Shown: piece by piece, positions 1 to 9,937 of the stretch
How positions within the stretch are numbered: position 1 is the first letter of the stretch
How the letters are laid out: each line of letters starts with the position of its first letter
Origin: Carpediemonas membranifera
Lineage: Eukaryota > Fornicata
NCBI GenBank assembly: GCA_019828565.1
Contig: JAHDYR010000012.1
Coordinates: forward strand, 434,001 to 498,000
Length of the DNA stretch: 64,000 nucleotides
Reading direction: 5' to 3'
Made by a program: the position numbers and the translations under genes
The notes under the pieces: generated by a model
The model's database searches: none
What the model was told of the DNA's origin: nothing
The model's input: the letters and a program-made list of their open reading frames with translations, nothing else

Positions 1-2087
1 GCCTTGAAGCGGGCCGCCCGAGCCTGGGGCAGCTGGGGATCCTCGGACACCGCGGCCATCTCGTCGACAGTCAGGGAGACGGTCGGCTTGGAGGCCGCCA
101 GCGCCTCCTTGACGAGCTCAGTCGTGGTCTGCAGGTTGAGGTGGACCCTGGCAGCCTCCTTCGACGCCCGACCATACATGTATACTTCCTTGTTGACCAG
201 ACACGACAGCAGCACGCGATACGTCGTCCAGTACTGCCCAACGACGGCCACAGCGTCCCCCGCCTCCCCCAGGACCTCGAGCAGGAGCATCGAGTCGGTC
301 CCACCGCACGAGGCGGCGTCCAGCTCGAGCTCCACGGGGACACCTTCAGTTGCAAGAACAGACTGAATCAGGACAAGATCTGGAGATTTGGTCTGACCGT
401 CCACGCTGACCGGCCTGGCCTTGACAGCCACTCTGACCCTGTTGTACTTCTGCCCGAAGATCTTGGGCAGGCGCGACCAAGTGACGCGAACCTTGCTATG
501 ATCTGGGACACCGGTCGCCGACATGGCCGAGTCGAGCAAGGGGTTGGCGACCATGCGGCCCTGCTCAACGGCCACCGTCCCCGCGCCCTGAGAGCTGTCC
601 GCCTTGCGGGGGGCGAGCACGAGGCCGGCGGAGACCTGCGACATGGCGAGGGAGAAGGTGCAGATCTCGTCGGGGCAGTCGAGATTGTCGAAGTCAAGCA
701 CTTTGACCGTTATTGACCCGTTGACCCCGCCGCACGCCTCCACCGGCAGCGGGATGTCCCTGAAGTCCGGCGAGAGTGTGTTGGGCCTGACCTCCGTCAT
801 GTGGATGAGCACGTCGCCGTCGGCGTGCGGGGTGGTCGGGTTGGAGTAAATCAACAGATACGGGTCCGCCCGACCGCCCTCAGTGATGGAGTCCATGCGC
901 GGCAGGCCCTTGAAGATGAACGAGCAGCGGATCTCACCCGTACTGGCATCAGCCGCGGCCGACATCGGTCTCGGGGAGAGGGTCAGGGCGAGATCCCGAC
1001 CTTGGGCGTCCTTGAGCCCGACGAACGGCATGGGGCAGTGGGTCAGCGTGTAGAAGCTCGTGGTGGCGGAGTCCAGCTCCACTATGATGTCGCCGTTGAA
1101 CTTGTAGAGGACAACCTCCAGCGGGGCGAACTCGTCCGCGATGACGTCCCGGTCGACGGGGACGGGCTCGAACTGGGCCGAGTCGTGCAGCGGGGGCGAC
1201 CGGACGACCTCCTGGCCGTTGTAGACGAGGGCGAAGAAGACGCCCTTGACGGCAAAGACGGTGGGGGCGACGAGGCTGGCGTCGAGTCGGAAGGCCCGGG
1301 GTGCAGTCGGGACGACGATGACCTTGTGCGTGGCGTCTACACGCAGCGAGGTGGGGCATCTCAGGTTGGTCGATGGGACAACAGGCACTGTTGTATCCGC
1401 CACCTTGAGGGCGCCAGGCAGGAACGTCGCGACCCCGACCTCGACGGGCGTGGAGTAATCCTCCCACGCGACGATGCGGGCCACGATCGTGTCCTCGAGG
1501 TAGTCGCCGTCTATCGTCAGCGGGGTCCATGCAAGGCGGTCGGCCTTGTGTCTGCATGCTTCGGACACGAACAGCAGGTTCCTCGGGCTAACACTGTCGC
1601 GGTAGACCTCCACTTGCTTGGCCTTGGGTGTCAGGACCGAGTCGAGCAGTCCGTTGGCCTCTAGGAGCACTTGGTGCAGGATTCGGCCTCTATTGAGCCC
1701 GTCAACAAGCGCCATGCGGTACTTGACCGCGCCCACCCACTGTTCGATGACGTCGGGAGCGCCCTGCAGGACGATCGTGTGTGGTGGCTCCGTGCCGTCT
1801 GAGGTGTCGCAGGCCTGGATCGTCATGACGTTTGCGACTTCTTGGAATAGTTCGTCCGTGCCGTAACCGAGGCGGACCGAGGCGATGTTGTCCAGGGAAA
1901 TGTGATCTCGGTAGTTATTTGGCATCAGTACATCATCGCTGTATACGAAAATGCCCATGGAATTCAAGCTTATGTAGCGGGAATGCCAACGATGCGGCCT
2001 GTGGTCCGTTCTCCGCTTCAGAACGCCGCAGATGATGGGCTTCTTAAGTGTGAAGAACGTGTCAGTAAATTCACGGGACGCAGACAT
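1..2087 (-). CDS. PH-C2 domain protein, 3' end outside window
   Basis: An open frame runs from an ATG at 2087 to the left edge without a stop (695 codons seen). Residues about 15-125 read as a pleckstrin-homology domain: a Gly-Val-Leu-Lys-Arg start, a Trp-His-Ser-Arg-Tyr strand, and a closing Gln-Trp-Val-Gly helix. Residues about 380-580 look like a C2 domain similar to those of copines (Arg-Ala-Asp-Pro-Tyr-Leu-Leu strand, a Thr-Glu-Val...Leu-Ser-Pro-Asp-Phe turn, a Val-Leu-Asp-Phe-Asp loop). A second C2-like segment may lie at 205-370. No membrane segment is seen. PH plus C2 suggests lipid- and perhaps Ca2+-dependent membrane recruitment. A GAP or phosphatase domain could follow beyond the edge, as in SynGAP-type RasGAPs, but nothing here shows it. 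The short open frames on the opposite strand are shadows. Confidence 0.75.
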   Translation of the reverse strand, partial: MSASREFTDTFFTLKKPIICGVLKRRTDHRPHRWHSRYISLNSMGIFVYSDDVLMPNNYRDHISLDNIASVRLGYGTDELFQEVANVMTIQACDTSDGTEPPHTIVLQGAPDVIEQWVGAVKYRMALVDGLNRGRILHQVLLEANGLLDSVLTPKAKQVEVYRDSVSPRNLLFVSEACRHKADRLAWTPLTIDGDYLEDTIVARIVAWEDYSTPVEVGVATFLPGALKVADTTVPVVPSTNLRCPTSLRVDATHKVIVVPTAPRAFRLDASLVAPTVFAVKGVFFALVYNGQEVVRSPPLHDSAQFEPVPVDRDVIADEFAPLEVVLYKFNGDIIVELDSATTSFYTLTHCPMPFVGLKDAQGRDLALTLSPRPMSAAADASTGEIRCSFIFKGLPRMDSITEGGRADPYLLIYSNPTTPHADGDVLIHMTEVRPNTLSPDFRDIPLPVEACGGVNGSITVKVLDFDNLDCPDEICTFSLAMSQVSAGLVLAPRKADSSQGAGTVAVEQGRMVANPLLDSAMSATGVPDHSKVRVTWSRLPKIFGQKYNRVRVAVKARPVSVDGQTKSPDLVLIQSVLATEGVPVELELDAASCGGTDSMLLLEVLGEAGDAVAVVGQYWTTYRVLLSCLVNKEVYMYGRASKEAARVHLNLQTTTELVKEALAASKPTVSLTVDEMAAVSEDPQLPQARAARFK

Positions 2088-2409
2088 ATATGCGGGGCAA
2101 AGGGCTCGGGGAAAGTTTCGGCGCCGAGCAGTTGTGCCAACAAGCTCTGTGCAGGTTTGCCGCTGAGTGCCTGGGGTCGAGAGGGTGTCTGCGTGCACGA
2201 GAGTACATGGCGTCAGGGTATTCGGGGCTCACAATTCATCGCCAACACTCAACTCCGAGAGCGGGTGGTGACCCCAATGGAACTTGGAGATGGGGGTGGT
2301 GAACAGGCAAACTGTCCAAGCCGTCTGACATGGCCAAATCATTTCAATTACAGCTATTAATAATAACCACGGCATTTATTATTAATGTCCATGGCCTAAT
2401 AAAATAGCA
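2088..2409. other. Intergenic, 322 bp
   Basis: Lies between the start of the PH-C2 gene and the end of the WD40 gene, both on the minus strand. AT-rich at 2330-2400. It holds a minus-strand AATAAAT at about 2380-2374, about 31 nt past the WD40 stop, which is its likely poly(A) signal. The rest is probably the PH-C2 promoter; no motif recognised. Confidence 0.5.
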
Positions 2410-5400
2410 CTAGAATAACAACGGCTGGAACTTCTCCGGCGGCTTCACGAACCGCATCACCTGCGGCCGCGACCCACCCCACATATCCCGCAGACTGCTG
2501 GGCGGCCGGCGGACCCTCACAGCACTGGCGTCCGACCCCCGCTCCGAGTCGGTGTCGTCTGGTGTCGACTCGGCCGACTCCTCCTTGTCGAGCCGCAGCT
2601 TACGATCGCCCAGTGGCGTCCGTACGACCCGACCACCCTCGTACTCATACAGGCCCGCAGGACGGGGTCGGGGGGAGCGGACGCTGGCCGGGCTCGACGG
2701 CGGCTGGGGTGTGGCCGGGGGCCGTGCGGTGTTGAGCCGACTGAGGACGTCGTCGCCGGTGCTCTCTGACAGGAGCACCTGCCCGCTGGTGGCGATGACG
2801 GCGACGTGGCCGCTGTCGAGCCCCACGGCGAACGCGGACGCCACGCTAAGCGGGATGACGGCCGAGACCGTGGCGTTGGATGTTATCGTGAACTCCGCAC
2901 AGGGTCTCAGCTTCTCGTGACCGCCGTCCACCAGGCTGTAGAGGAAGACCCTGGAGCCCTCCACGGCCGCCAGGGTCGGTGGGGACGAGAGCGCGGCGAT
3001 GCGGGCGGGCGACACCTCGAGGCAGTCAGCCTGAATCATAGGGGATGCCGAGAGCGGCGCGACCAGGTGAACCTTGCCCGACTGGGTTAGTACAGCGATA
3101 CGATCTGAAGATATGACCGCCATATCCACTATCCCGCCGATATCCGTGTCAAGCTGGTGGACCTGCTGTCTGTTGCCCCGGAACGGGTCCCACGTCGCCA
3201 CGACACCGTCCGTGCTGGCGGTGACCAGGAACGGCTGTCGCGTGTTGGTCGCGTTCCTCTGCTCGTACGGGTTGGTCGGCTCGTCTCTCACGGGCGAGTG
3301 CGGGATGTCACCCGGGGACACAAGCTTGTCGACGGCGACGATGTCCCCGGTGTGTCCCGAGAGGTCCCGGACGCCAACCGTGAAGACAGTGTCGATCTTG
3401 TCGTCATACTGGTAGCACCGGCCCTGGCCGAATCCCACAGTGTACGGGAAGTCCGTCGGGTCCGAGTCGACGAACATCGAGACAACCTCCCCGCTCCCAG
3501 CTGCACCCGAGACGGCCGCTGCAACCCTGGTGCCAGTGTACGGCTCGAAGCGGGCGAACGTGCCGGCCACCGTGCCTACCAGGAGCCGCTTCCCCGTCCT
3601 GTCGATGGCCGCGGCCGTGATGTCTGCCCCCAGGGCGAGGGCCAGTGACCGCACCTGCTGCAGGGCCGTGGACGAGGCCGAGTACGCCCAAACGTGGCCC
3701 ACACCGCCCTGGTCGACGCTGGCGAACACGGCGTCGGCCACTGCGAGCTCCAGCGCCGTGTTCAAGGCGACACACGCGACAACCTTCCTCTCGTGTGGTC
3801 GGGCGGGCAGGGGGCCGATCGTGGCAGTGACACACGGCCCGGACTCGGGTCTGGGGGTCCACGAGGGGGCGGGTGACAGTCTACCCGCGGGCTGAGAGAG
3901 GGCCGTGTTGAACACAGAGGCGAGGGGCCACAGACGAATGAACGAGCCCGCCGTGAGGAGAATTCCGGCTTTCCGGTCGAACACAGCGGCCGTGAACCTG
4001 TCGATAGGGGTGTGTGTGGTGGGGTCATGCACCGTCTGGATCGGCTGGAGGGAGGATAGCGAGTACGTCACGATCAGCTTCTCCGCGAACACCACGATGG
4101 CGCAGTTGAGGCTCTCCAGCAGGACTACGGCGATGGGGCTGCCCTTGTCGAGGTTGACCGTCGCCGTCGGGTCGTTGACGAATGGGGACCACAACTTGAG
4201 AGTATGGTCGGTCCCGACGGAGACGAGCATCTTCGTAGCTGCGTCGTAGTCGATGCAAATGATGCCCCCCGCGTGTCTGCCGAGTCTCCTGGTCGGGGCG
4301 AGTGTCTTGGCGGACCACAGGGCCATCCGGCCATCTCCGCCGGCACTGACGATGAGGGGGCGGTCCTCGACGTCCTCAAACGTCTGGATGCAGTTCACCC
4401 ACGCTGCCCCGTGCTCCTTGGTCGTCTTGACCAGCTTCATCGTCTCGGCGTCGAAGAACATGACCGCGCCCCCTACTGTTCCTACCATGATCACCGTCTG
4501 GACCTCCCCTGTGGGCCTCTCGGGCGGCCTCCACTTCCCCACACGGACCTTGGCCGGCCGACGGCGGGTCCGCTTCTTCCGGGTCGGCACCTTCTTCCTG
4601 GCGGTACCCTCGCTGGCGTCCGACACCAACGGGCCCGCGGGTCTGGCGAACCAGGCTACCCCCGTCACCGGGGCCCCGACGTCGGCCCTGAAGACGGGCA
4701 CGTATGCGTCGTCCAGCAGCAGTGCCTCGCCCCTGAGCGTACCCACTAGAAGGTACTGCACCCGCTTCACAGTGATGCGGCAGACCGACGTGCACCATGT
4801 CTGGAGTGACTTCTGCACGGCCGAGGTGATGGTAGGCCGCCCCGGATCTCCTGGGTGCAGGATGTCGTCCCGAGTGACCTTCTTTGCTGCCTTATGACGC
4901 CGCTTGTACTGCGATGATCTCGGACGGAACGTCGCCGCGGGACCAGGCGTGCGGGGCGGGGCGGGCGGCGTCATCGTCCGGGCCAGCGTGTCTGTCAGCA
5001 GGGTCGGCCTGTGGAGCCCGTGGGACGTGCTCGGTCGGGCTGGGGCAGGGGACCGCGGCGTCATGGGCCGCTGAGGTGTGCTGGGCCGGATGTTGCGGCT
5101 CGTCATGTAGTTCTCCGTGGCCGACGGCGTGCCCCCCATGAACCTCCCCGGCCGCTCCACCGTCTTCGGCGGCAATGTCATTCCCGTCGGCAGTACCGGG
5201 GCCGGAGGCCGCTGGGATGGCAGCGGGTCCTCTGCCCGTCGGCTGTACCCCACGTAGTCCGTCCTCCGTCGGCGGGACTCGGTTGGGTCGAGCTCCTTGT
5301 CGTCAGGCAGGCCCGTGTCTGCTATCACCGCGGGCAGGGTCGACGTGCCCATGGCTGGCGCCCCGACGTCCGCGTGGGGATCTAGCACAGACCGGAAGGC

Positions 5401-6060
5401 CCTGGGCGGCTTGGAGTCGAGCCCAGTCACCCCTGTAACAGGAACCCGGTGCCAGAGGTGCGCCACGCCGTCGTGCCCGACCGAAACCCACTCACTCCCA
5501 GTCACGGCGAGCACCTCGATGTTCTTACGGTGACCAAAGCGCTCAATGACCGCGGGAGTCTGCGGGTAGGCCTGCTTGACGACGCCCGTGTCAGCGGGGT
5601 TCGCCTTCTCGAGGACCCGGTCGACACAAACTCTCGTCTGCGTCGTGATCGCCGTCATCAGCGCCAGAAAGGTCACCGTACCGTCTGATGTGTCCATTGG
5701 GTCTGATTTCTTCTTCAAGACGTCGAAGATGACATCTGCTGCGTGTGAGGCGACGCCCAGATTCTGCGAGAGGCATTCCACGAAATTATCGCGGGTAAGG
5801 CCCGGCAACTTCTTCTTGCGACGGTTTCCAGCACCGACAAACTTCGTTTCTATGCTCGCTATGGGCGCTTCCTTGTTCTGTTCGTCTAAACGCGCCGCGA
5901 AATCGAAGCGCAGCCGCAGAAGCTGCTCTTCAGTCTCAACTGAGAGTGGATTGAGTTTCTCAGACTCTAGCTCAAGCTCTGGTATTGAAATATCCATGCT
6001 CGCCTTGGTCGGAGTTCTTCCTCGGACCGCGGTGTTTCGCCTTGACGAGATCATTTCCAT
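2410..6060 (-). CDS. WD40-repeat protein with EF-hand-like N-terminus
   Basis: 1216 residues from the ATG at 6060 (a GTG three codons earlier is not needed). Residues about 85-150 resemble an EF-hand-type helical region. After a short WD-like strand and a Pro/Arg-rich disordered linker (about 240-390), many WD40 blades follow to about residue 1080. Clear blades include Ser-Ala-Gly-Gly-Asp-Gly-Arg-Met-Ala-Leu-Trp and Ser-Val-Gly-Thr-Asp-His-Thr-Leu-Lys-Leu-Trp. The tail is disordered and acidic/Pro-rich. EF-hand plus long WD40 arrays is the layout of the WDR49/WDR64/EFCAB8 group of cilium-associated scaffolds. That assignment is by architecture only. The start lies 131 bp from the divergent histidine kinase gene, so the two share a compact promoter region. 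Confidence 0.8.
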   Translation of the reverse strand: MEMISSRRNTAVRGRTPTKASMDISIPELELESEKLNPLSVETEEQLLRLRFDFAARLDEQNKEAPIASIETKFVGAGNRRKKKLPGLTRDNFVECLSQNLGVASHAADVIFDVLKKKSDPMDTSDGTVTFLALMTAITTQTRVCVDRVLEKANPADTGVVKQAYPQTPAVIERFGHRKNIEVLAVTGSEWVSVGHDGVAHLWHRVPVTGVTGLDSKPPRAFRSVLDPHADVGAPAMGTSTLPAVIADTGLPDDKELDPTESRRRRTDYVGYSRRAEDPLPSQRPPAPVLPTGMTLPPKTVERPGRFMGGTPSATENYMTSRNIRPSTPQRPMTPRSPAPARPSTSHGLHRPTLLTDTLARTMTPPAPPRTPGPAATFRPRSSQYKRRHKAAKKVTRDDILHPGDPGRPTITSAVQKSLQTWCTSVCRITVKRVQYLLVGTLRGEALLLDDAYVPVFRADVGAPVTGVAWFARPAGPLVSDASEGTARKKVPTRKKRTRRRPAKVRVGKWRPPERPTGEVQTVIMVGTVGGAVMFFDAETMKLVKTTKEHGAAWVNCIQTFEDVEDRPLIVSAGGDGRMALWSAKTLAPTRRLGRHAGGIICIDYDAATKMLVSVGTDHTLKLWSPFVNDPTATVNLDKGSPIAVVLLESLNCAIVVFAEKLIVTYSLSSLQPIQTVHDPTTHTPIDRFTAAVFDRKAGILLTAGSFIRLWPLASVFNTALSQPAGRLSPAPSWTPRPESGPCVTATIGPLPARPHERKVVACVALNTALELAVADAVFASVDQGGVGHVWAYSASSTALQQVRSLALALGADITAAAIDRTGKRLLVGTVAGTFARFEPYTGTRVAAAVSGAAGSGEVVSMFVDSDPTDFPYTVGFGQGRCYQYDDKIDTVFTVGVRDLSGHTGDIVAVDKLVSPGDIPHSPVRDEPTNPYEQRNATNTRQPFLVTASTDGVVATWDPFRGNRQQVHQLDTDIGGIVDMAVISSDRIAVLTQSGKVHLVAPLSASPMIQADCLEVSPARIAALSSPPTLAAVEGSRVFLYSLVDGGHEKLRPCAEFTITSNATVSAVIPLSVASAFAVGLDSGHVAVIATSGQVLLSESTGDDVLSRLNTARPPATPQPPSSPASVRSPRPRPAGLYEYEGGRVVRTPLGDRKLRLDKEESAESTPDDTDSERGSDASAVRVRRPPSSLRDMWGGSRPQVMRFVKPPEKFQPLLF

Positions 6061-6191
6061 TCCACCCACCTCACCGCATGGCCGGGCCAGGCTAGCATGC
6101 GCCGTGCCACTGCGGTGGGCGGCCGAGGGTTATTCTGCGAAATACCGCCGGTCAACTCCATTGCCGATGACATGCACCAAGCAGCTGGAAC

Positions 6192-8450
6192 ATGGATTTC
6201 GAGGATAGCCTTGGTTCTAACGCAATACCAGTCATGCCTTGCACGATACGAACACGACAGGCCACTGCAGTACCGCCAGTGACTCCTGCTGGGCCCCGGA
6301 AGCGTCTGGAGCGCCCGATTAAGAATCTGCAGGCCATTAGGTCGCTGGAATCTGCGACATTCGACGAGATCTTCGAGCTGAGCTCCATCCAGTACATCCA
6401 GGACTCCATGGCCGATGCCCTCGGGATCTCCGCCCAAATCGTTGCCTCGGACGGCCGGCGCATGACGACGTGGTCGCGCGAGTGCCGCATCTACGACTTT
6501 ATCATCAAGCAGAGCCCCAATAGAGCCCCCGGTGCGAGTGAACGGTATGCGAGGGCCTGGTGCCAGCGTGACCTGGGCCTGCTCGTGTCCGCGATCGGCC
6601 TTTACATGGGCCGCAGGAAGCTCGCGGACTGGGTCATTGGGTACGTCCGCAGGCCAGGACAACCCTACCCCCCTGACGCGAAGGCCTTCCTCTTGGGGCG
6701 GGGTCTGGAGGGCGAGGAGTTCGACGAGATGTGGAGGGAGCTGGGCGAGGTCGACGAGGAGCAGTTCGCATACGACGCCAAGTTTTTGCGGCAATTCAGC
6801 GCCCAATTGACCCAGCTGGCGTTCAAATCGATTCAGAACCAGCAGATCTCGATCTCCCTTAAGGAGAAGAACGCTATGCTGAGGCAGAAGAGCCGGCTCC
6901 TCGATAGCATCGTCAAGGAGCGGACTCGGGCGCTGCTCAAGGTCAACAAGCAGCTCTCCCTCTCGCTCCAGACGCGGCGACTCTTCCTGAGTCGAATCAG
7001 CCACGACATGCGGACGCCGCTGCTGGGGGTGTACGGCGTCGCACAGCTGCTCGTGGACGACAGCCAGAGCGGAGTCATGACACCCGAGGAGCGGCGGTCA
7101 TCCCTCCAGATCATGAGATCATCAACTGAGATCTTGATGTCATTCATCGACCAACTGCTTGATTTCTCCAGGCTGGAGGCGTCCGAGGAGGACAGGACGC
7201 TGTCTCTGTTGGAGGAGAAGGCCATCGACGTCGGGGCCTTCGCGACGAGTCTGGTCGGGTTGTTCAACGGCTCGGCCATGCAGAAGCGGCTCGCAATCAC
7301 CACCGACGTCCAGCCGAGCACGGGCAAGGCGCTGCTGTGCGACCCCCTCCGTGTTGCCCAGGTCGTCAGCAACTTCCTCGGAAATGCCGTGAAGTTCAGC
7401 GGGGTCGGGGGGGCGATCAGCATCACTGTCAGCCGGCTAGTCGTCGGCCAGTCGCCCTACAGGCTGCTGCCGGACTCGAGGTTTGCGGTCATCAACAGGT
7501 CCGAGGCGTCTTCCCCCCTAATGATGCGGGTCCCTTTCCAGCGACTGTACTCGCGGGTCGAGGCCCTCCCCCTCCTGCCACAGGCCACTGAGGAGACGGA
7601 GGTGCTGTGTCTCACCTTTGCCGATACAGGGCCGGGGATCGCGGAGACGCGGCTATACGCGATATTCAGCGCCTTCTCCCAGGAGGATGTGAGCACACCG
7701 CGTGTCTACGGCGGGTCTGGGCTGGGGCTATCGATGTGTAGGTCCATATGCGTCGACATGTACCGCGGCGTGATCACCGTGTGCAACCAGCCCCCTCCCC
7801 TGCAGGGGGCCGTGTTCTCGGCTTTCATCCCGTTGAAGACGAGTGAGCTCACGCCGTTTGATCCTTTCAAAACGATGACCGCCATCCACCCCATCTTCAA
7901 GCGGCGGGGCGTTGACTACCAGCAGGACCTACAGGCCAGCATCACCGCGGTCCCTAAGCTGGAGAGCAAGGAGCCGGGGCCGGACTTCAAGGGCATCCGG
8001 ATCCTGGTCGTGGATGATCTCGACGTCAACCGCATCATCGTAGGGCGGCTGCTGAACGTCGCGCTGAGGAAAGCAAAGCAGGAAGGGCATATTTCTTATG
8101 CGAGTGGGGGTCACGAGTGCGTCAAGCTCGCGGCCGCCCACCATTATGATATCAGTGTGTTCACACCACGACAACGGCTTTACATAGTATTCCTCGATTT
8201 GCATATGCCGAACGACCTCGACGGCCATGAGGTCGTCAAGACCATCCGCAGCAAGGAAGCGATCATGGGTGTCGCACCAGAGGAACACCAGGTCATCCTA
8301 GCCCTGACGGCGATGGTGTCGCATGACATGATAGACCTGTGCGCCAAGGAGGGCTTCGACGGCTATCTTAGTAAGCCGTTCAAGCAGGCCGAGCTGCAGA
8401 GCATCCTCGAGAAGCACTGTGGGGTTAGCCCACCACCGGGCGCGGGATAG
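6192..8450 (+). CDS. Cytosolic hybrid histidine kinase with PocR-type sensor
   Basis: 752 residues, no membrane segment. Residues about 50-200 match the PocR sensory fold: a Gln-Asp-Ser...Ala-Leu-Gly-Ile-Ser start, an Ile-Val-Ala-Ser-Asp-Gly strand, then a Gly-rich C-terminal half. A coiled helix (about 210-260) leads into the dimerisation/H box Ser-His-Asp-Met-Arg-Thr-Pro-Leu with phospho-acceptor His271. The ATPase part shows the N box (Asn-Phe-Leu-Gly-Asn-Ala), G1 Asp-Thr-Gly-Pro-Gly-Ile and G2 Gly-Ser-Gly-Leu-Gly-Leu. A C-terminal receiver has the Asp-Asp pair (Val-Val-Asp-Asp-Leu), phospho-acceptor Asp669 and the conserved Ser-Lys-Pro-Phe. All catalytic residues are present, so an active His-Asp relay is likely; no phosphotransfer protein is encoded nearby. 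The ligand is unknown. A TAAAC signal lies 20 nt past the stop. Confidence 0.93.
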   Translation: MDFEDSLGSNAIPVMPCTIRTRQATAVPPVTPAGPRKRLERPIKNLQAIRSLESATFDEIFELSSIQYIQDSMADALGISAQIVASDGRRMTTWSRECRIYDFIIKQSPNRAPGASERYARAWCQRDLGLLVSAIGLYMGRRKLADWVIGYVRRPGQPYPPDAKAFLLGRGLEGEEFDEMWRELGEVDEEQFAYDAKFLRQFSAQLTQLAFKSIQNQQISISLKEKNAMLRQKSRLLDSIVKERTRALLKVNKQLSLSLQTRRLFLSRISHDMRTPLLGVYGVAQLLVDDSQSGVMTPEERRSSLQIMRSSTEILMSFIDQLLDFSRLEASEEDRTLSLLEEKAIDVGAFATSLVGLFNGSAMQKRLAITTDVQPSTGKALLCDPLRVAQVVSNFLGNAVKFSGVGGAISITVSRLVVGQSPYRLLPDSRFAVINRSEASSPLMMRVPFQRLYSRVEALPLLPQATEETEVLCLTFADTGPGIAETRLYAIFSAFSQEDVSTPRVYGGSGLGLSMCRSICVDMYRGVITVCNQPPPLQGAVFSAFIPLKTSELTPFDPFKTMTAIHPIFKRRGVDYQQDLQASITAVPKLESKEPGPDFKGIRILVVDDLDVNRIIVGRLLNVALRKAKQEGHISYASGGHECVKLAAAHHYDISVFTPRQRLYIVFLDLHMPNDLDGHEVVKTIRSKEAIMGVAPEEHQVILALTAMVSHDMIDLCAKEGFDGYLSKPFKQAELQSILEKHCGVSPPPGAG

Positions 8451-8677
8451 GACCCTGGTCGGCAACCGGTAAACGCCGATTTATCGCTCCGTGAATATTG
8501 CGATTTTCTGAGATCAGGAAACGGGTGGATAATCTCAGATCGAATTCTTGGCGGTAGCGCAATGCGGCCCACATGCCCCCACTGCTTCACCAGGCCCCAC
8601 ACTCTACTGTGTGCCTGGGGGCCGAGTTGGGACTCGCGGTCACTTCGTAGTTGGAGTTCCCTGCGAACCCGAAGCAA

Positions 8678-9718
8678 ATGGCAGAGAAGAACACAAGAAA
8701 GCCAGCTGCGCAAGAAAGAAAGGAAAAGAAACGCACGGGGCCATCTCCGGCTGAGCTGAAGGAGATCCTCGAGTGGTCTCGGTCCCATCTGCAACCATAC
8801 GTCCAGGATGAGATGTCGACATACGATCACATCAAGAGGATCCTCTTCGCCTTCATATGGCCTCTTAGAGTCATTGGCTGCATCATTCCAGGCTTCCTCT
8901 GGGGTGTCATCATGCGTCTTCACGTCGCGTTGATGCCAAGCGGACTCTATCGCTTCCAGAAGGTCTACATGATGTGGCTCGAGTCGTGGCTCGCCCTCAT
9001 CTCCATCTACTTCCTCGGCCTGCACGTCCACGTCCACGGCAAGTTCGCCCCCCGCATGAAGGACGGCCGTTGGATCCCCATCGTGGCCAACCACCAGAGC
9101 TTCTTCGACATCTACAGCCTCGTCACACAACGGAAGATCTCATACGTTGCCCGTGCCGACACTGTTGATTTTCCCATCTTCGGCGTCGGGTCCGTCAACT
9201 CCGACTGCGTCTTCGTCGATCGTCAGGCGGCGGCTTCCAGGGACAAGGCCCGGGCGCAGATCAAGAAGCGTATCGAGGATCCCGAGGCCATCTCACCACT
9301 CGTCGTTTTCCCCGAGGGCACCACAACCAACGGCAAGTACGTTGTGCCCTTCAAGACGTCCATCTTCGAGACCGGCTCCCCCGTCCAGCCCGTCATCATC
9401 GAGTACGCACACAACCACCGCCGCATCGGCTGGTGCCAGGTCTCCCTGCTCGAGCACGTCCGCATTGTCGGCTCGCAGTTCCACACCAGGGTCGACGTCC
9501 ATGTACTGCCCGTGTACACGCCGACGCAGGAGGAGCTCGACAACCCGGGCCTGTACGCGGAGAACGTCAGGCAGTACATGGCCAAGCAGGGCAAGCTCCA
9601 GCTGAGCGAGGTCAAGACCCGCAACAGCTTCAACCTCGTCAAGGCCCTCGCCGGGAAAATCTCCCTGGATGAGCTAAAGAGGCTGTACGATGAGAGCCAC
9701 GCCGTCAACCTCAACTGA
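8678..9718 (+). CDS. PlsC-family lysophospholipid acyltransferase
   Basis: 346 residues from the ATG at 8678 (the frame extends to a TTG at 8651, a poor start). Acylates lysophospholipid or lysophosphatidate using acyl-CoA at a membrane. The family's catalytic motif I appears as Asn-His-Gln-Ser-Phe-Phe-Asp with His139, and motif III as Phe-Pro-Glu-Gly-Thr-Thr with Glu213. Hydrophobic helices at about 55-80 and 95-120 precede motif I and should anchor it in the ER. The N-terminus is Lys-rich. Substrate cannot be told from sequence; both AGPAT and LPCAT/LPEAT groups use these motifs. TATAAAG about 30 nt after the stop fits the local 3'-end signal. Confidence 0.88.
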   Translation: MAEKNTRKPAAQERKEKKRTGPSPAELKEILEWSRSHLQPYVQDEMSTYDHIKRILFAFIWPLRVIGCIIPGFLWGVIMRLHVALMPSGLYRFQKVYMMWLESWLALISIYFLGLHVHVHGKFAPRMKDGRWIPIVANHQSFFDIYSLVTQRKISYVARADTVDFPIFGVGSVNSDCVFVDRQAAASRDKARAQIKKRIEDPEAISPLVVFPEGTTTNGKYVVPFKTSIFETGSPVQPVIIEYAHNHRRIGWCQVSLLEHVRIVGSQFHTRVDVHVLPVYTPTQEELDNPGLYAENVRQYMAKQGKLQLSEVKTRNSFNLVKALAGKISLDELKRLYDESHAVNLN

Positions 9719-9937
9719 CGATAAGGAATCGTGGCGTGATGGTGTATAAAGTTTTATTTGTGGGATTGATCCTTAAACTGCACTGCAGGTAAATGCGGGA
9801 GGGGGCTACGACGAGAAGATCTGAGCGACTAGACACTGGCTGATGTGTCCCTTTAGCCTCTGTGCTCTCTGGCGAGGGCCGGGCCGGTCGAGATCGAGGT
9901 GGATCTCATCACCAAGATTCACAAAGGACAAAAGACG

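Noticed and set aside
6051-7004. 317-codon minus-strand frame opposite the histidine kinase
   Set aside because: Lies wholly over a conserved kinase gene and reads as its antisense shadow, caused by high GC3.
6192-8450. Bacterial contamination as the source of the histidine kinase
   Set aside because: It lies between eukaryotic genes with the same codon bias and the same TAAAC 3' signal, so it belongs to this genome.
8651-8677. Nine-residue N-terminal extension of the acyltransferase
   Set aside because: It requires a TTG start; the ATG at 8678 is the first proper start.
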